DNA of 64,000 bases. It comes from Acetobacter indonesiensis. GTDB lineage: Bacteria; Pseudomonadota; Alphaproteobacteria; Acetobacterales; Acetobacteraceae. Below the pieces are notes generated by a model, which had not been told where the DNA came from, ran no database searches, and saw only the letters and a program-made list of their open reading frames with translations. Shown one piece after another: positions 7,551-17,619 of this stretch. The translations under genes and the position numbers were made by a program. Location of the stretch: positions 62,001 to 126,000 of the forward strand of contig NZ_BAMW01000030.1 in NCBI RefSeq assembly GCF_000963945.1, in the 5' to 3' direction. Numbering within the stretch: position 1 is the first letter of the stretch; every line of letters starts with the position of its first letter.

Positions 7551-9986
7551 TCAGAATTCGACGCTTGCGCTCCCCATGACCATAAAGGGTGCTGCAATAG
7601 AAAATGTGCTGCTACCCGCCTTGATTTTGCTGCCATAAACACCTGTGGTTGCCAGGCCGTTTGCTGCTGTGCCGTTTACAAAGCCCAGATAGTGCTGGTC
7701 TGTAATGTTACGCAGGTTCAGGCGCAGGGTAGGGGACTTCAGCGGCCCCCAGTTACGGAAGCGGTAACCAGCATTGATGTTCATGGTCAGATAACCGGGA
7801 ATATGCTGGTCGTTGGTGAAGGAAGAATACTGCCTTGCAACGTATTTCAGGCTGTAGCCGCCAAACAGATGGCCGTCATCATAATCAAGGTTGAAGCCAA
7901 TCTGGTATTTCGGGGTCTGCGGTGCAAACTTGCCTTTACTGAACACGTAATCACTGCCGCTGCCAGCAGCTACGTTACTGTCCGTCCGAGCATTGATGTA
8001 TTCAGCCGAGAAGTAAGGGCGCAGGTGATAGAGAATGGGGCGTGTGCCGACTTCCAGATCCACACCATCGGCGTGTGAATTGCCGCCGTTGATGCTGCGG
8101 CTGTAGTAATCACCATTCGGCATAGTGACGGTCTGCTGATACAGCCGGTTAGTGAAGTTATAGTGGAAGTAGGTGATGGAGCTCATCACCGTTGGGCCCT
8201 GATAACGCCAGCCAAATTCTTCAGAAATTGAAATTTCCGGTTTCATGTTGGCGTTAGCATGCGTGGAATAACCACTGCCGGCAGAATACGCGCCGGAATC
8301 ATACAAAGACGTATTCATGGGAATACGGAAGTTTGTTGTGGACGATGCAAAAAGCTGGTTTTCATCGTTGATTTTGAATCGGATAGAGGCAGCGGGAAGC
8401 GGCTGCTGCCATGACCCGTTGATGTACGGACCCGTCGATGTATCAGGCAGGAAGTTATGCCCCTGACGGTTCACAACGGTATATTTCAGACCTGCTTCAA
8501 GCGTCAGGCGATCATGCAGCAGGGACAGGCTGTCTGCAATGAACATGGTGTGGATACGGGTTTGCGTGAGTGAATCACGATACATTGCGGTCTGGCCATT
8601 GGCCAACACCAGGTTGGGGCCGCTCCCCATCAGATCTTCCGGTTTGCCTGTTGCATAATCAATCATGCTGTAAGGGCCAGTCTGAATCTGCTTTGAATAT
8701 TCAAACCAGTAACCGATAGACAGACGGTTGATGCCAGTATGCAGTGTTAGTTTGGTCACGGCACCCGGACGGTACGTCTGTGTGTTTGATGGATTATACA
8801 GCAGCAGGGATTTAGCGTTGCTGCTTGAAGCATTATACGGACCAATAGAGCCGGTCATGGTCTGGGAACCATATTGCTGCTTGGTCAGATCTTCACTGTA
8901 AGCGCCGCCGCCGTTACCGTTGCCGTACCAGAAATACGGTGTTTCGGTCAGGGTCAGATTATCTGTCAGCGTAAAGGTTGATGGAGCGCTGGCGTAAATG
9001 TTGGTGAATGGGTTGCGGTGTAGCTGGTAATAGTTTTTGTCAGGGTGCTTGGGGTCCCACTTTGAAGAGTAGGAGTTATAAATACCCGTCTTTTTCCAAG
9101 TATCCATGTAGGTCGACGGGAACATCACGCCGGTGGACTGATTTCCGACCAGAGAGAAGGAGACAACGTTCCCCTTGCCCCAGGCGCTGACCCATTTGGT
9201 TTCACCGTGCATTTTATTCTGGCCACCGGGGCCACGCCATGATTCTTGAACAGCGTCAGAAAAAGAAACATACCCGCGCACATTGGTGTTGCCAACGTAA
9301 CCCGTGTCCAGACGGCCAAAAATACGGCGTGCATTATAGTTGCCGTATGATCCAACAAGTTTGCCGCCCAAGCGCTCTTTCGGGTTCAGCAGATACATAT
9401 TGACCGCACCACCTGTGGCGCTGATGTGCGGGCTGTCCAGATCAGCCGAGCCCTGCTCCACGTTAATGGAGCGCAGGTTTTCCGGGTCAACGATTTCCTG
9501 CGGATAAACGGCATAGCTGCCGATATCATTGATCGGGAAGCCTTCAAGCGTAAAACCGATCTGGCTTTCTGTCAGGCCGCGCATGGTCATATGGCCGCCT
9601 GAAAGACCCATAGGGTCAGTGGATGTGGTGTTCACACCCGGCAGCATTTCGATCAGCTGCATGGGGTTCAGGCCCGCACCCTGCTTTTCAATATATTCGG
9701 ACGTTATGGTTGAGCGGGACTTCGCTGCGTCTTCTTTGATCATCAGGCCGCCGCCAACCTGCCGGTGACGTGACCCCTTCACATCCAGATTTTCTGGAGC
9801 CTGATCGGTCGGGGCTGTTGCCCCCATCATGGACGGGGCGCTGACAGAAGCTTTGGCGGATTTAACGGACTGTGCAGGGGCTCCGCTATTGCTGGAGGAG
9901 GCAGCAGGGGCTGCCATCACAGCAGTCGGAACAGCAAACCCAATCAAAGCAGAAGTCGTGAGAAGGCGACGCGTAAAGAAGGACAT
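7551..9986 (-). CDS. TonB-dependent outer-membrane receptor
   Basis: An 811-residue receptor. The signal peptide is MSFFTRRLLTTSALIGFAVP followed by Ala-rich linker; the longer open frame upstream adds 25 residues without signal character, so the ATG at 9986 is preferred. The plug contains LNPMQLIEMLPGVN and MTMRGLTESQIGFTLEGFPI, and the barrel ends with ASVEF. It lacks the Arg-rich haem motif and shows the ANMKPE element of the central barrel. Many such receptors in acetic acid bacteria carry Fe-siderophores or other nutrients, but the ligand cannot be read here. It stands alone, with an intron-split tRNA upstream. Confidence 0.82.
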   Translation of the reverse strand: MSFFTRRLLTTSALIGFAVPTAVMAAPAASSSNSGAPAQSVKSAKASVSAPSMMGATAPTDQAPENLDVKGSRHRQVGGGLMIKEDAAKSRSTITSEYIEKQGAGLNPMQLIEMLPGVNTTSTDPMGLSGGHMTMRGLTESQIGFTLEGFPINDIGSYAVYPQEIVDPENLRSINVEQGSADLDSPHISATGGAVNMYLLNPKERLGGKLVGSYGNYNARRIFGRLDTGYVGNTNVRGYVSFSDAVQESWRGPGGQNKMHGETKWVSAWGKGNVVSFSLVGNQSTGVMFPSTYMDTWKKTGIYNSYSSKWDPKHPDKNYYQLHRNPFTNIYASAPSTFTLTDNLTLTETPYFWYGNGNGGGAYSEDLTKQQYGSQTMTGSIGPYNASSSNAKSLLLYNPSNTQTYRPGAVTKLTLHTGINRLSIGYWFEYSKQIQTGPYSMIDYATGKPEDLMGSGPNLVLANGQTAMYRDSLTQTRIHTMFIADSLSLLHDRLTLEAGLKYTVVNRQGHNFLPDTSTGPYINGSWQQPLPAASIRFKINDENQLFASSTTNFRIPMNTSLYDSGAYSAGSGYSTHANANMKPEISISEEFGWRYQGPTVMSSITYFHYNFTNRLYQQTVTMPNGDYYSRSINGGNSHADGVDLEVGTRPILYHLRPYFSAEYINARTDSNVAAGSGSDYVFSKGKFAPQTPKYQIGFNLDYDDGHLFGGYSLKYVARQYSSFTNDQHIPGYLTMNINAGYRFRNWGPLKSPTLRLNLRNITDQHYLGFVNGTAANGLATTGVYGSKIKAGSSTFSIAAPFMVMGSASVEF

Positions 9987-10405
9987 ATGCACTCTGTTCA
10001 AATCAGACGGCGGGGCGGAAGCAATGACCCGACCGGAAGCCAGGATATGCTTAGTCCTCACATGGACGTGAGCGCGTCATTACGACAAAACAACATGTAA
10101 GTTTATTGCAGATTCATGACTGGGATGTGTTTGATGCAGGCATGTGGCTATCACGCCACAGGGTGTGGAACGCAAGTGCCACACATTTTGTTTGTTTTTT
10201 CAAATGAAAACTTTAAGTGTCCGTATCGGAATGGGTGTGAGGCGTAATAAAAATGATATTGCTATAGAAATTATCCAAATGCTTTATTATTTTGATAAGT
10301 AATTGTGGTAAATACTGTTTATGGTGATTGGGCACGAATATAGACACAATAAATTAGATCAGCGTCCGTAATTTTTTCGGTTGTCGAGAGTAAATCAGAG
10401 TGTGT
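9987..10405. other. Intergenic region upstream of the TonB receptor
   Basis: About 420 nt without a credible gene. It is clearly more AT-rich than its surroundings from 10190 on. A small hairpin (TGTGGC-TATCAC-GCCACA) lies at 10143-10160. A stretch near 10249-10276 loosely resembles a Fur box but does not match well enough to call. The receptor promoter must lie here. Confidence 0.5.
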
Positions 10406-10719
10406 TGGTGTCCACGGCGGGATTCGAACCCACGGCCCCAGGATTCATCCCACTTCGGTTTTCACCGCCATGCCACCGGGCAGAACCCCGCTAACATGTT
10501 CGTGGTCTGGACTGTCCCTTTACCTTAGGCCAAAGGCCCTTAGGTACCGCCCGTCCAGTCTCTACACCTTCTGATCCATAGATCAGCTTGGCTCGGGATT
10601 GGCACGACCCAACAGGGTCAGAGCGTTCCCCGACTTTGAGCGGATACACCACACCGTTTCCGATTGTGGCGCCCAATTATATAGGAATCCTGTGCTCTAT
10701 CCTACTGAGCTACGTGGAC
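10406..10719 (-). tRNA. tRNA-Arg(CCU), split by a group I intron
   Basis: On the minus strand the 5' exon is 10719-10683 and the 3' exon 10445-10406. Joined they make a 77-nt tRNA with encoded CCA. The acceptor stem is GTCCACG / CGTGGAC; the D arm is GCTC-AGTAGGATA-GAGC; the anticodon arm is CAGGA-TT-CCT-AA-TCCTG, giving anticodon CCU; the T arm is GTGGG-TTCGAAT-CCCGC. Every stem pairs only once the intervening 237 nt is removed, directly after anticodon base U36. tRNA-Arg(CCU) is a known intron site in alphaproteobacteria (described in Agrobacterium tumefaciens). Decodes the rare AGG codon. Confidence 0.93.
10446..10682 (-). ncRNA. Group I (IC3-like) self-splicing intron in tRNA-Arg(CCU)
   Basis: A 237-nt intron without an ORF. 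Core elements appear in order on the minus strand: a P-like GCTCAAAGTCGGGG, Q-like CCAATCCCGAGCC, R-like GTAGAGACTGGACGGG and S-like AAGGGACAGTCC. The spacing and wording are close to the cyanobacterial tRNA-Leu intron as I recall it, which is subgroup IC3. The 5' splice site follows a U, the last intron base is G, and a GAAA-capped helix (CGGTGAAAACCG) lies near the 3' end, all as expected for group I. Splicing by two guanosine-started transesterifications is inferred. No homing endonuclease is present. Confidence 0.9.
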
Positions 10720-10884
10720 ACACTCGCTCATCTATACTGAAAGCTTTGGTGGGAGCAAGAGTGCAGCAGCAGCACGGAAGGTTCGACTGAAAGGGGATCG
10801 GTCCGAATCCTACATTTCTCTCTGTCTGGCGGCCTTCTATGATGAAGGATGCTGCTCTGGGATGAAGGGGTGTGTTTTGATGCC

Positions 10885-11898
10885 TCATCGACGGGCCGCG
10901 CGTGCGGACTTTGCTGTCAGGGTTGCCACATAGCGTTTACAGAGCAATTGATCGGGTGCGCCTGTCTGTTTGCACGCAAGCTCAAGCGCTTGAGTATCTT
11001 TAAGCGCCTCCGTCAGGGCGGGGAGGGACCAGAGTTCGATAGCCCGGTTAAAACTGGCTGTCCGTTTGAAAAAGACCGGTGGCTTGAGCCCTTTTATGGC
11101 ATCTCCCCGGCTTTCCCCATCCGCCATTGCGGCCCGAACACGACGCAGGCGGTGCAGATGGCTTAAAAAAGCACGGGCAATGGTAATAGGGCTTGTCCCT
11201 TCTGCCAGTGCGCGTTCAATGGCGAGATCCGCCTCTGCCCGTCGGCCTTCCGTGGCGGCAAAGGCCGCATCCTCAATCGATACGCTTCCGGCATCGCCAA
11301 TACAGGCATGCACGTCATCCAGCGTCAGGGTTCCGGTATCTCCGGCATAAAGAGCGAGTTTTTCAACTTCGCTTCGGGCAGCGCCCCGGTCTGCCCCCAG
11401 TCTGCCAGTTAACCAATGCAGGGCATCGGGTTCTATCCGCACAGTGTGGGATGCCAGCATCTGTGTAATGGTTGCCTCAAGCGTGCGCCCTTCTTCCGGG
11501 TAGCAGCCGACACTGGCGCAATCTTGTCGTTTTTCAAGCAGGGCACGCAGTTTGGACCGAGATGGCAGGCCCGGTGCTTCCAACACGACCAATGTATCGG
11601 TTGGCTGTTCAAGCACATTTGTTACTGCTTTCAGCAGCGTGTCAGACGCATCACGCACACGCACAACACGTCGGCCGCCCATCAGCGAAAGGGCGGTTGC
11701 TTCTTCTTCCAGCCGATCATGCGTTTCCTTGTCCAGCACGGAAACACGAAATGGGTCGTCAGTAGTCCCGGCAATCTGACGCACGGCGTCCTGTGCTCGT
11801 TCCCTGATCAGCCCTGTATCGTCCCCGTGCAGCAGAATGACACGCCATGCGCCCGGATCACGCGTCACACGGGGGAGAGAGCGGGCATCAATTTTCAT
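10885..11898 (-). CDS. holA: DNA polymerase III subunit delta
   Basis: A 337-residue clamp-loader subunit that opens the beta sliding clamp. The AAA-like N-terminal domain includes WRVILLHGDDTGLIRERA (residues 18-35) and VVRVRDASD; the C-terminal collar helices include LSHLHRLRRVRAAMADG. Normal length. It is the last gene of a minus-strand block after lptE (25 nt gap), an order common in alphaproteobacteria. No oddity seen. Confidence 0.9.
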   Translation of the reverse strand: MKIDARSLPRVTRDPGAWRVILLHGDDTGLIRERAQDAVRQIAGTTDDPFRVSVLDKETHDRLEEEATALSLMGGRRVVRVRDASDTLLKAVTNVLEQPTDTLVVLEAPGLPSRSKLRALLEKRQDCASVGCYPEEGRTLEATITQMLASHTVRIEPDALHWLTGRLGADRGAARSEVEKLALYAGDTGTLTLDDVHACIGDAGSVSIEDAAFAATEGRRAEADLAIERALAEGTSPITIARAFLSHLHRLRRVRAAMADGESRGDAIKGLKPPVFFKRTASFNRAIELWSLPALTEALKDTQALELACKQTGAPDQLLCKRYVATLTAKSARAARR

Positions 11899-11923
11899 GG
11901 GCCAGCTTTCGCCCCTTCAGAAC

Positions 11924-12622
11924 TTATAACGAACCCGCATTCGGGGCATTCCGGCCAGTCGCCATATCCGGAATGGCATCTGCGCCTTCCTGCTCCATCG
12001 GGGTTTCTTTTTCAGAATCCGGAATTGCATTGGGGATGGGATAATAGGCCCGTGGTCCCTGGTCCCTGCGCTGGGAGGGTTTGGCATGGGTGCGGAACCA
12101 TGTTGCAACCTGCTGCGTCACTTGGTCGGCCAAGGTCTGGGCTACACGCCCGGTAGCAGTTTCACTATTCAGGGTCTGGGCAAAATACTGTTCGTATGTG
12201 CTTGTATAGCCATCAAGAGCAGACGCATCTCCCTGCGCCAGCAATTTGGGATATTGTTCAACCGTCAGCAGTTGCCAGTGCGCATGGGCATTCATGCGCA
12301 CCCGACCAGACGTATTGTCTGAATGGATATCAATGGATTCCTGCCCGAAGGAGGGCTGGACAATCAGGGTATAACCATCAGGATTTTCCGGTCCGTCCCC
12401 GGCCATATTCTCTTGCAACGCCAGACGAAGCTGCTGGCCAGACCGCTCTGGTATGTTGGCAACGTAAACCCGCTTCAGTTCGGCTTCGGGCGCGGTTTGT
12501 CCTTTTTGCTCGCCATATAATGGCTGAAACCCGCAGCCGCTGAGCGCAACGGGCAGAGCCAATAAGGGCAGCGCAGTGAAAGGAAGCGCCAGAATTGTTC
12601 TGAAAGAGCGGGGTTTTTGCAT
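11924..12622 (-). CDS. lptE: LPS-assembly lipoprotein LptE
   Basis: A 232-residue lipoprotein of the outer membrane that plugs the LptD barrel for lipopolysaccharide export. The signal peptide ends in the lipobox LSGC followed by GFQPLYG, the hallmark of LptE. The mature part has VYVANIPERSGQQLRLALQENM and the expected mixed fold; a Pro-rich and acidic C-terminal tail is lineage-specific. The ATG overlaps the leuS stop (TGATG), and holA follows closely, so translation is coupled through the block. Confidence 0.88.
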   Translation of the reverse strand: MQKPRSFRTILALPFTALPLLALPVALSGCGFQPLYGEQKGQTAPEAELKRVYVANIPERSGQQLRLALQENMAGDGPENPDGYTLIVQPSFGQESIDIHSDNTSGRVRMNAHAHWQLLTVEQYPKLLAQGDASALDGYTSTYEQYFAQTLNSETATGRVAQTLADQVTQQVATWFRTHAKPSQRRDQGPRAYYPIPNAIPDSEKETPMEQEGADAIPDMATGRNAPNAGSL

Positions 12623-15261
12623 CAGCCTGCCGTTACAAAGTTCACAATGCGGTTTGGCACATGCACACGTTTGACAATACGCTTGCCTTCCAGCAGGCGG
12701 GCCACATTGGGTTCGGATTCTGCACGGGCCACCACGGCATCCTTATCTTCATCCGGTGCGGCTTCAATCGTGCCGCGCAGTTTACCCATGATCTGCACTG
12801 CAATGGTCACCTGTGTGGCAACCAGCAGGCTGGGGTCTGCTTCTGGCCAAGGCAGATCAACAACCATTGTGTTGCCCGGTTCAAGCAGGGCATACATTTC
12901 TTCCGCCAGATGCGGCATCATGGGGGCGCACAACAGACAGAGCGTGCGGGCGGCTTCACGTCGTGCGAAGTCCATGCCGGTGACGTCAGCCGTTTTCTCG
13001 GCATCGGACAGGGCAGATGTCAGTTCGTGAATACGGGCAACGGCCACGTTAATGGCAAAGCCTTCAAGCGCTTCTGTTACAGCCGCAATGGTACGGTGCG
13101 TGGCGCGGCGCAAGGCATCAGCCTGTGGTGCAATCTCTGCCGGGCAGGCAGGCTGCGCAGGCACGGATTGCGCTACGGCCCGCACCAGACGGAACAACCG
13201 TTGAGAGAAACGGGCAGCCCCGGCAACGCCCGCTTCCGTCCATTCCATATCGCGTTCTGGCGGGCTGTCTGACAGCACGAACCAGCGGGCCGTATCTGCA
13301 CCAAAGCGGTCAATAATGGCTACAGGGGCCACGGTATTCCGCTTTGATTTCGACATTTTTTCAACACGGCCCACAGTCACCGGTTCATCGGTGCCGCGTT
13401 TGACGGCTGCGTCTCCGTTCAGTTCCACTTCTTCAGGGTACAGCCAGTTTCCGGCTGCATCCTTATAGCTTTCGTGGCTGACCATGCCCTGTGTAAACAG
13501 ACCGGCAAAGGGTTCGCTTACATCCAGATGCCCGGTTTTCTGCATGGCGCGGGTGAAGAAGCGGGCATAAAGCAGGTGCAGAATGGCGTGTTCAATCCCG
13601 CCAATATACTGGTCAACAGCCAGCCAGCCGTCAGCGGCATCACGTACCGTGGGGGTGGGCGCTTGTGGGGCCGTAAAGCGCGCAAAATACCAGGAGCTAT
13701 CAACAAACGTATCAAACGTATCGGTTTCTCTGGTGGCAGGCTTGCCGCATTTCGGGCAGTCCACATGTTTCCACGTGGGGTGGTGGTCTAGCGGGTTGCC
13801 GGGTTTATCAAACGTCACATCTTCGGGGAGTTCTACCGGAAGCTGATCATCCGGCACAGCGACCGCACCACAACTTTCGCAGTGGATCACCGGAATGGGG
13901 CAACCCCAGTAACGCTGGCGGGAAACGCCCCAGTCACGCAGACGCCAGTTGGTTACACCGTTGCCCACACCCATGCCTTCAAGGCGTGTAATGGCTTCGC
14001 GCCGGGCATCATCTGTTGACAGGCCATCAAGGAAGCCGGAGTTGATCATGACACCATCGCCCGTATAGGCCGTGTTGGTGACGGTGAAATCAGCTTCATC
14101 CTTGCTCGGTGGCAGCACAACCGGGGTAACGGGCAGGGCATATTTATGCGCGAAGTCCAGATCGCGCTGATCCCCAGACGGGCACCCGAACAGTGCCCCC
14201 GTGCCGTAATCCATCAGCACGAAATTAGCGATCCAGATGGGGAAGCTTTGGTCAAGGAAGGGGTGATTGACACGCAAGCCTGTGTCAAAACCGCGCTTTT
14301 CAGCCGTCTCAACTGCTTCGACTGATGTGCCGAGGCGACGACATTCCGCAATAAATTCTGCTGCTTCCGGGTTTTGCTTGCCAATCCATTCCGACAGCGG
14401 ATGGTCCGCGGCAATGGCCAGAAAAGACATACCAAACAAGGTGTCGGGGCGGGTGGTAAAGACTTCAACCGCATTCAGGTTGGTATCAAGCCCCTGCGGC
14501 GGCTGATGCAGGGAAAACCGGATACGTGCGCCTTCTGACCGGCCAATCCAGCGTTCCTGCATAGTGCGGACACGGTCGGGCCAACGGTCGAGGGTCTTCA
14601 GGCCATCAAGCAGGTCTTCCGCAAAGTCGGTGATTTTCAGGAACCACTGGGAAAGCTGCTTCTTTTCAATCGGTGCGCCAGAACGCCAGCCGCAGCCGTC
14701 AACCACCTGTTCATTCGCCAGAACAGTTTGATCCACCGGATCCCAGTTGACCCAGCTTTCGCGGCGTTCAACCAATCCAGCCTGTAGAAAATCAAGGAAC
14801 AGTTTCTGCTGCTTGCCATAATAATTGGGCAGACAGGTTGCAATCTCACGGTCCCAGTTCAGGGAAAACCCCAGTCGCTGCAACGTGGTGCGCATGGCGG
14901 CAATGTTGTTCAGGGTCCATTCACGAGGGTGAACGCCGCGTTCACGCGCTGCGTTTTCCGCAGGTAGACCGAACGCGTCCCACCCCATGGGGTGCAGCAC
15001 CGCATAGCCACGGGCGCGTTTGTAACGGGCAATCACATCCCCCAGCGCGTAGTTGCGCACATGCCCCATGTGCAACTGCCCGGACGGATAGGGAAACATT
15101 TCCAGCACGTAGTATTTGGGGCGGTCTGCCGGGGGCACGTCAGGCACAGCAAACACATTGGCCTGATCCCATGCTTTCTGCCAACGGGGTTCGACAGACT
15201 GGAAATCATAGGAAACGGCGGCAGGTGCCGGTGTGGCAGACGTGTTGGCAGGCTGTGTCAT
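12622..15261 (-). CDS. leuS: Leucyl-tRNA synthetase
   Basis: An 879-residue class I synthetase charging tRNA-Leu. The HIGH motif appears in [19 protein letters not shown], the editing (CP1) domain is present in the middle ([20 protein letters not shown]), the zinc-type CESCG and CPKCG pairs follow, and the KMSKS loop is [12 protein letters not shown]. Length and order of domains are normal, and the C-terminus ends [10 protein letters not shown]. It lies 54 nt after a DUF3576 lipoprotein and overlaps lptE. Confidence 0.96.
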   Translation of the reverse strand: MTQPANTSATPAPAAVSYDFQSVEPRWQKAWDQANVFAVPDVPPADRPKYYVLEMFPYPSGQLHMGHVRNYALGDVIARYKRARGYAVLHPMGWDAFGLPAENAARERGVHPREWTLNNIAAMRTTLQRLGFSLNWDREIATCLPNYYGKQQKLFLDFLQAGLVERRESWVNWDPVDQTVLANEQVVDGCGWRSGAPIEKKQLSQWFLKITDFAEDLLDGLKTLDRWPDRVRTMQERWIGRSEGARIRFSLHQPPQGLDTNLNAVEVFTTRPDTLFGMSFLAIAADHPLSEWIGKQNPEAAEFIAECRRLGTSVEAVETAEKRGFDTGLRVNHPFLDQSFPIWIANFVLMDYGTGALFGCPSGDQRDLDFAHKYALPVTPVVLPPSKDEADFTVTNTAYTGDGVMINSGFLDGLSTDDARREAITRLEGMGVGNGVTNWRLRDWGVSRQRYWGCPIPVIHCESCGAVAVPDDQLPVELPEDVTFDKPGNPLDHHPTWKHVDCPKCGKPATRETDTFDTFVDSSWYFARFTAPQAPTPTVRDAADGWLAVDQYIGGIEHAILHLLYARFFTRAMQKTGHLDVSEPFAGLFTQGMVSHESYKDAAGNWLYPEEVELNGDAAVKRGTDEPVTVGRVEKMSKSKRNTVAPVAIIDRFGADTARWFVLSDSPPERDMEWTEAGVAGAARFSQRLFRLVRAVAQSVPAQPACPAEIAPQADALRRATHRTIAAVTEALEGFAINVAVARIHELTSALSDAEKTADVTGMDFARREAARTLCLLCAPMMPHLAEEMYALLEPGNTMVVDLPWPEADPSLLVATQVTIAVQIMGKLRGTIEAAPDEDKDAVVARAESEPNVARLLEGKRIVKRVHVPNRIVNFVTAG

Positions 15262-15315
15262 GGAACTCGTGCGGGTAACAGGGAAAGAAAAAGCGGCGAA
15301 AAAAGCCGGGGCGAC

Positions 15316-15855
15316 TTAGTCGTCCCGGTTGCCGTTGTCAGCGCGCAGCTTACGTGCACGGGACAGGATGCGGCCTGTAATATCAGACGCCGTATTGGCG
15401 GCAGGGGCGGAATCGACCCATTCAGTGCCCTCCTTGACCTGACGGAACACAGACAGGCGCAGCGCGTCAGAACGCAGGCGGCGGTCAAGAATGAAAGCCG
15501 TAATCTTGAAGCGTTCGTTATGGGCGGCTGGCGGTGTGTACCAATCTGTCAGAATAATGCCGCCTTCGGCATCGGCCGTCGCAACGGGCATGAAGGAAAT
15601 GGTATCAAGTGTCGCACGCCACAGATATGCGTTGACGCCGCCTTTCAGCTTGTCTTCCCCGCCCGATGCGCCACGATCTTCAGCCAGAAGATGGTTGCGC
15701 GGGGCTGTCAGATCATTGGCAGAACGGGGGGAGCCAGAGCAGGCAGGCAGCAGCACCAGCCCAAGCAGGGCTGTGGCAGAAAGCCATGAAGTGCCCGGCA
15801 TACGGCGTGCGGCAGAACCGGGGGCGGGACGGCAGGGCATGAGACGACGTGGCAT
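15316..15855 (-). CDS. DUF3576 lipoprotein
   Basis: A 179-residue lipoprotein with lipobox LPAC after a long hydrophobic segment. The mature domain has VNAYLWRATLDTISFMPVATADAEGGIILTDW, the pattern of DUF3576, and ends with an Arg-rich tail (ILSRARKLRADNGNRDD). The family is restricted largely to alphaproteobacteria and has no established function; its steady place before leuS-lptE suggests an envelope role. AAGGAG lies 13 nt before the ATG, a slightly long spacing. Two internal ATGs (codons 6 and 19) are possible alternative starts. Confidence 0.8.
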   Translation of the reverse strand: MPRRLMPCRPAPGSAARRMPGTSWLSATALLGLVLLPACSGSPRSANDLTAPRNHLLAEDRGASGGEDKLKGGVNAYLWRATLDTISFMPVATADAEGGIILTDWYTPPAAHNERFKITAFILDRRLRSDALRLSVFRQVKEGTEWVDSAPAANTASDITGRILSRARKLRADNGNRDD

Positions 15856-16180
15856 AATGTCGATACGGCTCCTTCGGCGCGTGGGCGTCGATGTTCCCAG
15901 TCCTGTGCGCGTGGCAGATCAGGTCCGGTTCGTGGTCAAACGGGTCTATGCTGACTTCATATCCTGTTGGGGCAATCCCGCCAAGCGTCTGCTTGCCTTG
16001 GCGCGTAACTCTCCCGTTTTTCATGTGCAGGGTGTGAGAAGCGATGCCCGGTTGAAACAGGCTGAATGAACACGATCGCCCGCGTGATAAGTGTAGCGGC
16101 GGAAAAAGACAGTCTTCTTCAACACCCCCTTCACTTGGGGCCGGGAACAGGAGAAGGAAGGGTATGCTGCGAATATAGAG
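15856..16180. other. Intergenic region without a supported gene
   Basis: About 325 nt between the lytic transglycosylase and the DUF3576 gene, both on the minus strand. Short open frames exist on both strands but none has a binding site or a family-like protein. It should contain the promoter of the DUF3576-leuS-lptE-holA block. Confidence 0.45.
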
Positions 16181-17284
16181 CTATTGGCCAATGACCAGCA
16201 CGCACGGCATACCCTGCTGGCGCAATGCGGCACAGGCAGCATCTGTCTGTTCTGCTGGCAAACCGGCCAGCCGGGTGCGCCACACCGGGTGCCCATTCGC
16301 TCCGCCGGGGATCAGGTCAATATGGTTAACCGTGTTGGCCAATGCGCCTGATGCCTGCTTTGCCAGCGCAGCGGCCCGCTGCGCCCGTTCCTGCGTTGAA
16401 AATGCGCCAATCTGAATGGTGGCCCCGCCCACAGTCGAATCCTGTTGCCATGCCGCCGCAGCGGGAGTGGCGGTATAAGATGTGGCCTGCGGTGCACTGC
16501 TGGCCACGTCCATCGAAGCTGGGGCCGTGGCTGATGCGGAGGAAACAGCAATTGCATCATCGGCGGGGGTAGGTGGCGGAGGCGTAAAGTCGTCCTGTAA
16601 GGCCGGGGCGGTGCCCATGGCCAACTGCCCGGACGATGGCGCGGCAGCGCTACCCGTTGTGACGGCCATAACCTTGACCGGCGGCGTTGGGGCCGGGGCA
16701 TAGGCAATTTGCGTTGGTTGCAACATCGCCGGGATGGGGTCATTCAGATGCGGCTTGATGGCTGCCACATAGGTCTTGGCATAATCGGGCAGGGGCGTGC
16801 CGCGGGACCGATGGTTTTCCGCACATTGTGGGCCACAATTATAGGCTGCCAGAAATTGTGGAGACCCAAATCTGTCATACAGTTCGCGGATATATCCGCT
16901 GCCCGCCATGATATTGTCGTGCGGGTCATACGGGTCTGACCCTAGGCTGTAGCGATGGGCCAGCTCTTTATACGTTGCAGGTTTAAGCTGCATCAGGCCG
17001 ACAGCGCCATGGACAGACCGGACTAGATGCCCGTGAATATACTGGTGGCCGCCTGATTCCTGCTGCATGACAGCCCGAATCCACGATTGGGGGATGGAAA
17101 ACCGGGTTGAGGCCTCCTGAATGTAAGGCCCCCATTGGTTCACAGCAGGGCCGGGTGCCCGATAACTGGTGCGTGGGGTCGGACCAGCACAGGCGGAAAG
17201 AACGGCCAGCCCACCAACAAAGACTGCTGATGCCGCCCGTTTTTTTCGTGCCTGTTTAGTCTGTATGCCCGCAACGCTGTTCAT
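16181..17284 (-). CDS. Lytic transglycosylase (SLT) lipoprotein with SPOR domain
   Basis: A 367-residue peptidoglycan enzyme. After a lipobox (LSAC) comes an SLT goose-type domain with catalytic Glu in QQESGGH, then AVGLMQLKP and AAYNCGP; a Pro/Ala-rich linker follows; the C-terminus is a SPOR domain (TIQIGAFSTQERAQRAAALA) that binds denuded glycan at the division site. It would cut glycan strands at the septum. The open frame extends 13 codons upstream from a GTG, but the ATG at 17284 gives a proper lipoprotein signal. It stands alone. Confidence 0.85.
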   Translation of the reverse strand: MNSVAGIQTKQARKKRAASAVFVGGLAVLSACAGPTPRTSYRAPGPAVNQWGPYIQEASTRFSIPQSWIRAVMQQESGGHQYIHGHLVRSVHGAVGLMQLKPATYKELAHRYSLGSDPYDPHDNIMAGSGYIRELYDRFGSPQFLAAYNCGPQCAENHRSRGTPLPDYAKTYVAAIKPHLNDPIPAMLQPTQIAYAPAPTPPVKVMAVTTGSAAAPSSGQLAMGTAPALQDDFTPPPPTPADDAIAVSSASATAPASMDVASSAPQATSYTATPAAAAWQQDSTVGGATIQIGAFSTQERAQRAAALAKQASGALANTVNHIDLIPGGANGHPVWRTRLAGLPAEQTDAACAALRQQGMPCVLVIGQ

Positions 17285-17379
17285 TGGCTTATGGTGCCCC
17301 TGTTGCGGCGCAGATGCAATCACAAGCTGCTATGCAGTTTTTTCGGTAGCAGGCTGTAGTTCTCCTGCCAGTTCTCCTG

Positions 17380-17619
17380 TCAGCGCAACGCCTTGCGGGT
17401 GCCCCCTTGCCGAATACCGGTATCGATATCCTGCATCAGGTCCGGGTTGGTGCGCCGTATCTGGCCCGCCCGCAGAATGGTGGCTGCGTTATAGGACGGG
17501 TTGGTGGCCCATTGTTCCAGAAAGCGCAGGTCAGACAGACTATCCCGCCCATGACGGTGCAGGGCACGCCTTGCCGCAGGGGTCAGAACGGTTGAAAGTG
17601 TAACGGATTTTTTTAACAT
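17380..17619 (-). CDS. Small hypothetical protein
   Basis: A 79-residue Arg-rich open frame. The sequence has a plausible helical look (RRALHRHGRDSLSDLRFLEQW, then ATILRAGQIRRTNPDLMQ), and the frame is intact in a gap that otherwise lacks genes. I see no family, no signal peptide and only a poor binding site before the ATG. It could be a small regulator or nucleic-acid binder, or not a gene. Confidence 0.35.
   Translation of the reverse strand: MLKKSVTLSTVLTPAARRALHRHGRDSLSDLRFLEQWATNPSYNAATILRAGQIRRTNPDLMQDIDTGIRQGGTRKALR

Noticed and set aside
10249-10276. A possible Fur box before the second TonB receptor
   Set aside because: Only loose resemblance to the 19-bp consensus; too many mismatches to call by eye in AT-rich DNA.
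10491-10790. Short open frames inside the tRNA intron and its flank
   Set aside because: They lie in structured RNA and have no protein-like composition; the region is explained by the group I intron.
15491-16069. A plus-strand open frame of 192 codons that reaches into the gap before the transglycosylase
   Set aside because: Most of it lies antisense to the DUF3576 gene; the C-terminal part in the gap has no recognisable domain or own start signal.
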